DNA from: Microbacterium sp. 3J1
GTDB lineage: Bacteria; Actinomycetota; Actinomycetes; Actinomycetales; Microbacteriaceae
NCBI RefSeq assembly: GCF_001049495.1
Contig: NZ_CDWI01000008.1
Location: forward strand, 1 to 64,000
Direction of reading: 5' to 3'
DNA length: 64,000 nt
This document shows positions 60,404 through 64,000 of this stretch, piece by piece (the first letter of the stretch is position 1; each line of letters starts with the position of its first letter). The notes under the pieces are model-generated. The model did no database searches. It had not been told where the DNA came from and saw nothing but the letters and a program-made list of their open reading frames with translations. The translations under genes were made by a program, and so were the position numbers.

Positions 60404-60442
60404 TCGACGGGCTCAGGGGCCCCGCCCTCCGACGGGCTCAGG
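60404..60442. repeat. Two copies of a GACGGGCTCAGG element between convergent genes
   Basis: CGACGGGCTCAGG occurs at 60405-60417 and 60430-60442, 25 bp apart, and the first also forms the palindrome CCCGTCGACGGG. It is a form of the TTCGACGGGCTCAGG-type sequence frequent in intergenic DNA of many actinobacteria (from memory). It may serve as a terminator structure. Confidence 0.55.
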
Positions 60443-60449
60443 ACCGGGG

Positions 60450-60992
60450 TCAGACGGTGGCGTCCTCGCGCTTGGGCAGCACCCATCCCGCGCGCGGGAA
60501 GTGGCAGGTGTAGCCGTTGGGGTACTTGAGCAGGTAGTCCTGGTGCTCTTCCTCGGCCTGCCAGAACGGGCCCGCCGGCTCGATCGTGGTCACAGCCTTA
60601 GCAGGCCACAGCCCCGAGGCGTCGACGTCGGCGATGGTGTCGCGCGCGACCTGCTCCTGCTCGGGGCTGAGCGGGAAGATCGCGGAGCGGTAGCTCGAGC
60701 CGATGTCGTTGCCCTGACGGTCCTTGGTCGACGGGTCGTGGATCTGGAAGAAGAACGCGAGGATGTCGCGGTACGTCGTCTTCGTGGGGTCGAAGACGAT
60801 CTCGACGGCCTCCGCGTGACCCGGGTGGTTGCGGTACGTGGCGTGGTCGTTGCTGCCGCCCGTGTAGCCGACACGGGTGTCGAGCACGCCGGGCTGGCGG
60901 CGGATGAGGTCTTCCATGCCCCAGAAGCAGCCGCCCGCGAGCACGGCGGTCTCGGTCCCGGGCGTGCGGGTGATGGTTCCGGTGTCGGTCAT
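60450..60992 (-). CDS. msrA: Peptide methionine-S-sulfoxide reductase
   Basis: 180 aa. The catalytic Cys is in [10 protein letters not shown] (Cys22); [14 protein letters not shown] and [11 protein letters not shown] are conserved substrate-site blocks. Repairs S-methionine sulfoxide in proteins after oxidation. Overlaps the msrB stop by ATGA, so the two stereospecific repair enzymes are co-translated. Near the catalase/PerR unit, giving a local oxidative-stress theme. Confidence 0.96.
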   Translation of the reverse strand: MTDTGTITRTPGTETAVLAGGCFWGMEDLIRRQPGVLDTRVGYTGGSNDHATYRNHPGHAEAVEIVFDPTKTTYRDILAFFFQIHDPSTKDRQGNDIGSSYRSAIFPLSPEQEQVARDTIADVDASGLWPAKAVTTIEPAGPFWQAEEEHQDYLLKYPNGYTCHFPRAGWVLPKREDATV

Positions 60993-61489
60993 GACTGCTC
61001 CTCAGAGGTGGAGGTGGAGGTGGGGGTGGTGGTGTCGGCATCCGAGCCGGCGAAGAGGTGACGGTAGCGACCGTACCCCTCATCTTCCAGACTGTCAGCC
61101 GGGATGAAGCGCAGGGCCGCCGAGTTCATGCAGTAGCGGAGCCCGCCGGCATCGCGCGGCCCGTCGTCGAAGACGTGCCCGAGGTGGCTGTCGGCAGCAG
61201 TGGACCGGGCCTCGGTGCGCGTCATCCACAGCTTCCGGTCGGTGCGCGTGGTGACGGCGTCGGCCTCGATGGGCTTCGTGAAGCTCGGCCATCCGGTGCC
61301 GCTGTCGAACTTGTCGGTCGAGGCGAACAGGGGCTGGCCCGACACGACGTCGACGTAGATGCCGTCGTCGTGGGTGTTCCAGTACGCGTTGCGGAAGGGC
61401 GGCTCGGTCGCGTCCTCCTGCGTCACCTCGTACTGCAGATGGGTGAGGTCGCTGACGGCCTCGGGCGTCTTGCGGTAGTCGTTCGACAT
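60989..61489 (-). CDS. msrB: Peptide methionine-R-sulfoxide reductase
   Basis: 166 aa. Catalytic Cys in [21 protein letters not shown] and [12 protein letters not shown] blocks intact. The two CxxC zinc motifs of many MsrB proteins are missing ([13 protein letters not shown] instead), so this is the zinc-free form. Extra Ser/Thr/Asp-rich C-terminal tail of about 25 residues. Coupled to msrA. Confidence 0.95.
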   Translation of the reverse strand: MSNDYRKTPEAVSDLTHLQYEVTQEDATEPPFRNAYWNTHDDGIYVDVVSGQPLFASTDKFDSGTGWPSFTKPIEADAVTTRTDRKLWMTRTEARSTAADSHLGHVFDDGPRDAGGLRYCMNSAALRFIPADSLEDEGYGRYRHLFAGSDADTTTPTSTSTSEEQS

Positions 61490-61526
61490 GGTCTGTCTCC
61501 TTTGTCCGACGCGGCTGGCTGCGGCG

Positions 61527-62363
61527 TCATAGAGAAGAACCGTCGAGGGCCCGGTTTTGGTCCCGCGGGTCTGTGAGCGGGCTGTGAGTTCTGCGACCGC
61601 GGGCCAGGCGTGCCCAGCGCTGCGGTGGGAACTCCTCCGGCCAGTGCACGACGACGGTGTGAAAGCCGCGCCGCACTCGGAGGACTCCGGAGCGGAATCC
61701 CTCGAACGACCGCCAGGCCATGCCCACCGTCACGTCCGATCGGAAGTCGAGGCGGCCGACGAGGCCCAGATGGAAGGCGAGGTCGAGGTCGTCGTGCACG
61801 AGCGGATCGTCGCGGTGCACGGAGCCGCGCACGGCGCGCCATGAGTCGCGGCGCAGCGCGAGCCCCGAGCCGAAGAGCGGCGGATGCCCGAGGGTCGGCG
61901 TGAGCACGGCTCGATACGCGCCGAGGTACAGCCGCGGCACGAGCGAGCGCCACCGCGGCGGGCCGTCGACGGCACGGGCCCCGCAGCTGACGGCGACGAG
62001 CCCGGCATCCGCCTCGAGGATGCCGGACATCGTCTCGACCCAGTCGGCCGGCGGGACGCAGTCCGCGTCGAGCCGGCAGATGATGTCGGTCGTCGCCGCG
62101 TCGTATCCGGCCGCGCTGGCCGCCGGGATTCCCTCACCGTCGAGCACGACCACCCTGGCCCCGAACGCCTGGGCCACCGCTGCGGTGTCATCGCGCGAGC
62201 CGTCGTCGACGACGACGATCTCGTCGGGCACCCGGGTCTGCGCCCGGAGCGCGCGCAGGCATCGCTCGAGCAGCGGCGCGTCGTCGCGGGAGGGGATGAC
62301 GACGCCGACGGTCGGCCGGCCGTCGGCCGGACGGCTCACGCGCGGCGGAATCTCTTGGTGCAT
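61527..62363 (-). CDS. Family 2 glycosyltransferase
   Basis: 278 aa. GT-A fold with [17 protein letters not shown] at the start, [11 protein letters not shown] and the metal-binding RLDADC (DxD-like). [18 protein letters not shown] is the ED/DD-type acceptor loop. The C-terminal part lacks membrane helices, so it probably acts as a soluble or peripheral enzyme at the membrane, transferring a sugar in cell-envelope or secondary glycosylation. Substrates unknown. Thirty-seven bp before msrB on the same strand, but function suggests no link. Confidence 0.88.
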   Translation of the reverse strand: MHQEIPPRVSRPADGRPTVGVVIPSRDDAPLLERCLRALRAQTRVPDEIVVVDDGSRDDTAAVAQAFGARVVVLDGEGIPAASAAGYDAATTDIICRLDADCVPPADWVETMSGILEADAGLVAVSCGARAVDGPPRWRSLVPRLYLGAYRAVLTPTLGHPPLFGSGLALRRDSWRAVRGSVHRDDPLVHDDLDLAFHLGLVGRLDFRSDVTVGMAWRSFEGFRSGVLRVRRGFHTVVVHWPEEFPPQRWARLARGRRTHSPLTDPRDQNRALDGSSL

Positions 62364-62414
62364 GCCGCCACCGTAGAAGCTGCGGGAAAGCGGCGAACGG
62401 GGGTTGACCTCTGC

Positions 62415-63335
62415 TCAGGCACCTGCGACGACGACGGAGAGATTCGCCTCCGCGGTGCGCACGACATCGTCCACGGTGACATCGTCCGGGCGGCGGGCGA
62501 CCTTCAGCCCCAGCCACGGCACATCGCCCGCGGCGGCGAGCGCGGCGCGCACGTGCACCGCGTCGAGGAGCGAAGTGGATTCGGGGTGGGTCTCGGCGAT
62601 CGGGAGGTGCGCGTCGATCCAGGGGTGCCCGTAGAGGCTCTCGGCAGGCGCCGCCCCCGACAGCGCGAGACCCGCGAGGAGTCCGGATGCTGCGGCATCC
62701 GCGATCTGTTCCGTCACGGCATCCCCATCGCGCAACTCGATCGCCGATCGGCCCCAATTGAGCCAGAGACCGATCGGAGCACCGGACTCGCGGATGGCGG
62801 CGATCTCGCCGTCGAGGGGGAGGAAACCCTTCTCGTACACCTGCCCGGGAACATGCGCATCGCAGTGCTCGATGACCAGCCGGGCACCCGACCAGTCGAT
62901 GTCCGCGACCTGATCCAGCGACCTGGCGAGGGCAGTAACATCGCCACCCGCCTGCGGTGCGGTGTGCAGGGTGACGACGGCGACGGACGCGGCGCTGTCC
63001 CGCTCGATGCGTGAGACGTCGGCGGCGACCCGGCGCAGGTCGTCGATCGCGGCCGCCCTCCCCTCGTCGTCGGCCGATGCCAGGCCGTACCCGGGGCGCA
63101 CGCCCACCCGTCCCATCACGTGCGGGATGGGCGTCACAGCCAGGGCGACGGCGGGGACGTTCCCGAGGAACCATTCGGCGTCGTGCGGGTGGATGCCTCC
63201 CACCCACGGCACCTCGAGCCCGGCGACGCCGGGAAGAGCGCAGAGCGCGGGCAGCAGGTCGGCTTCGAGATCGGGATCCCACCGCCGATGCGCCGGCGAG
63301 AGCGGGTACGCGCTCAGCAGGATCGGCGCCGTCAC
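62415..63335 (-). CDS. DUF4862-family protein
   Basis: 306 aa from GTG 63335, coupled (GTGA) to nanE. The sequence has TIM-barrel-like strands: EVPWVGGIHPHDAEWFL, VVTLHTAPQAGG, LVIEHCDAHVPGQ, IGLWLNWGRSAIE. These match the DUF4862 family, which is sugar-isomerase-like and usually sits in sialic acid or N-acetylglucosamine catabolic clusters of actinobacteria. EHCD and the acidic residues could be metal ligands. Linked here to nanE, so a role in amino-sugar catabolism is probable but unproven. Confidence 0.8.
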   Translation of the reverse strand: MTAPILLSAYPLSPAHRRWDPDLEADLLPALCALPGVAGLEVPWVGGIHPHDAEWFLGNVPAVALAVTPIPHVMGRVGVRPGYGLASADDEGRAAAIDDLRRVAADVSRIERDSAASVAVVTLHTAPQAGGDVTALARSLDQVADIDWSGARLVIEHCDAHVPGQVYEKGFLPLDGEIAAIRESGAPIGLWLNWGRSAIELRDGDAVTEQIADAAASGLLAGLALSGAAPAESLYGHPWIDAHLPIAETHPESTSLLDAVHVRAALAAAGDVPWLGLKVARRPDDVTVDDVVRTAEANLSVVVAGA

Positions 63336-64000
63336 GGACGTGCCTTCGCGACGGCATCCGCGAACCAGGTCGTGATCGTGGACGGATGCGTTATGGCCGT
63401 GCCGACGCAGACCGAGAAGGCGCCGGCGGCGATCGCGGCAGCCGCCTGGGCGGGCGTGTGGATGCGCCCCTCCGCCATGATCGGCAGCGCGCAGCGGCCG
63501 GCGATGAGCCCGATGAGGTCGAGGTCGGGTCCGTCCGTCTTCGGTCGTTCGCCCGTGTAGCCCGACAGCGTGGTCCCGAGGATGTCCACTCCTGCGGCCT
63601 CGGCGGCGAGCGCATCGTCGAGCGACCCGCAGTCGGCCATGATCAGGGCATCGGTGTGTGTCCGCAGCCCCTCGACGGTCTGGGCGAGAGTCAGGCCGTC
63701 TGGACGGGGACGCCGGGTGCCGTCGATAGCGACGACGTCGGCACCGGCATCCGCCACCGCCTTCGCGTGGTTCAGCGTGGGGGTGATGAAGACCTCGTGG
63801 TCGCCGTCTTTCCACAGGCCGACGATGGGTACGGGCAGGTCGGCGACCCCGCGGATGTCGGCGATGCCCTGCACGCGGATGCCGACGGCTCCGCCGACGA
63901 GCGCGGCGGCCGCGACCTGCGACATCGTCCGAGGGTCGCGCATGGCCTCGCCGGGGTAGGCCTGGCAGGAGACGACGAGTCCCCCCCTCAGGCGGTCGAG
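63332..64000 (-). CDS. nanE: N-acetylmannosamine-6-phosphate 2-epimerase (5' truncated by window edge)
   Basis: At least 222 residues visible; the reading frame runs off the end of the window, so the true start lies beyond 64000. The partial N-terminus LRGGLVVSCQAYPGEAM is the normal NanE opening, so only a few codons are missing. TIM-barrel with PIVGLWKDGD, AGADVVAIDGTRRPRP (catalytic Lys/Glu region) and the phosphate loop AIAAGAFSVCVGTAI. Converts ManNAc-6-P to GlcNAc-6-P in sialic acid breakdown. Part of an amino-sugar cluster that continues outside the window. Confidence 0.92.
   Translation of the reverse strand, partial: LDRLRGGLVVSCQAYPGEAMRDPRTMSQVAAAALVGGAVGIRVQGIADIRGVADLPVPIVGLWKDGDHEVFITPTLNHAKAVADAGADVVAIDGTRRPRPDGLTLAQTVEGLRTHTDALIMADCGSLDDALAAEAAGVDILGTTLSGYTGERPKTDGPDLDLIGLIAGRCALPIMAEGRIHTPAQAAAAIAAGAFSVCVGTAITHPSTITTWFADAVAKARP

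Noticed and set aside
1..64000. tRNA or rRNA genes
   Set aside because: No T-loop/anticodon arrangement or rRNA signature was recognised anywhere in the window.

Overview
The window is high-GC (about 70%) actinobacterial chromosome. Dense 4-bp ATGA/GTGA gene overlaps, frequent GTG starts, stand-alone GAF-ANTAR regulators, the bkd-type E1/E2 operon and the protein families present point to Microbacteriaceae, most likely Microbacterium. No tRNA, rRNA, CRISPR array, phage or transposase gene was seen.

Layout. 5-4483: an ATPase-less sugar ABC transporter facing its ROK regulator. 4505-7537: a minus-strand run with three GAF-ANTAR proteins and two small proteins. 7897-12294: a less GC-rich accessory block with a small secreted protein, a lipoprotein, a peptidoglycan-binding adaptor and a MacB-type ABC pair. 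12597-13648: a membrane-anchored orphan and a small HTH protein. 13747-17351: branched-chain/2-oxo-acid dehydrogenase E1a-E1b-E2, interrupted by an 85-bp inverted-repeat element. 17447-22692: aminotransferase, holin-like protein, WXG-like/lipase pair, tyrosine phosphatase and purB (apparent CTG start). 22784-23311: a strongly ordered compound repeat array. 23378-30095: transporters, small membrane proteins, regulators, sulfurtransferase, ribA and MarR. 30114-31813: a PopR/ClgR-like regulator facing two clpP genes, one lacking the catalytic serine, with matching palindromes at both promoters. 31909-38755: thioesterase, repeat-rich Pip-like protein, MATE, amino-acid permease, DnaJ-domain protein.

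38828-49068: a large LuxR-family ATPase regulator divergent from a surface-protein operon. The operon holds a CSLREA/beta-helix protein, three small proteins with SipW-type signal peptides, a SipW-like signal peptidase, and a membrane protein with an LAATG sorting-like motif and a cytoplasmic zinc ribbon. It looks like an actinobacterial counterpart of the TasA/SipW matrix-fibre system.

49438-56772: a LacI-controlled sugar uptake operon with its own ABC transporter, a GH130-like enzyme and a Tat-exported protein, probably for mannosides. 56823-60992: phosphatase, Fur/PerR-type regulator with catalase, hydrolase, and msrA/msrB (oxidative-stress repair). 61527-64000: glycosyltransferase, DUF4862 protein and nanE (cut by the window edge).

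The most promising leads are the SipW-type surface operon, the PopR-ClpP module with a degenerate ClpP, the peptide/MacB cluster, and the compound repeat array downstream of purB.
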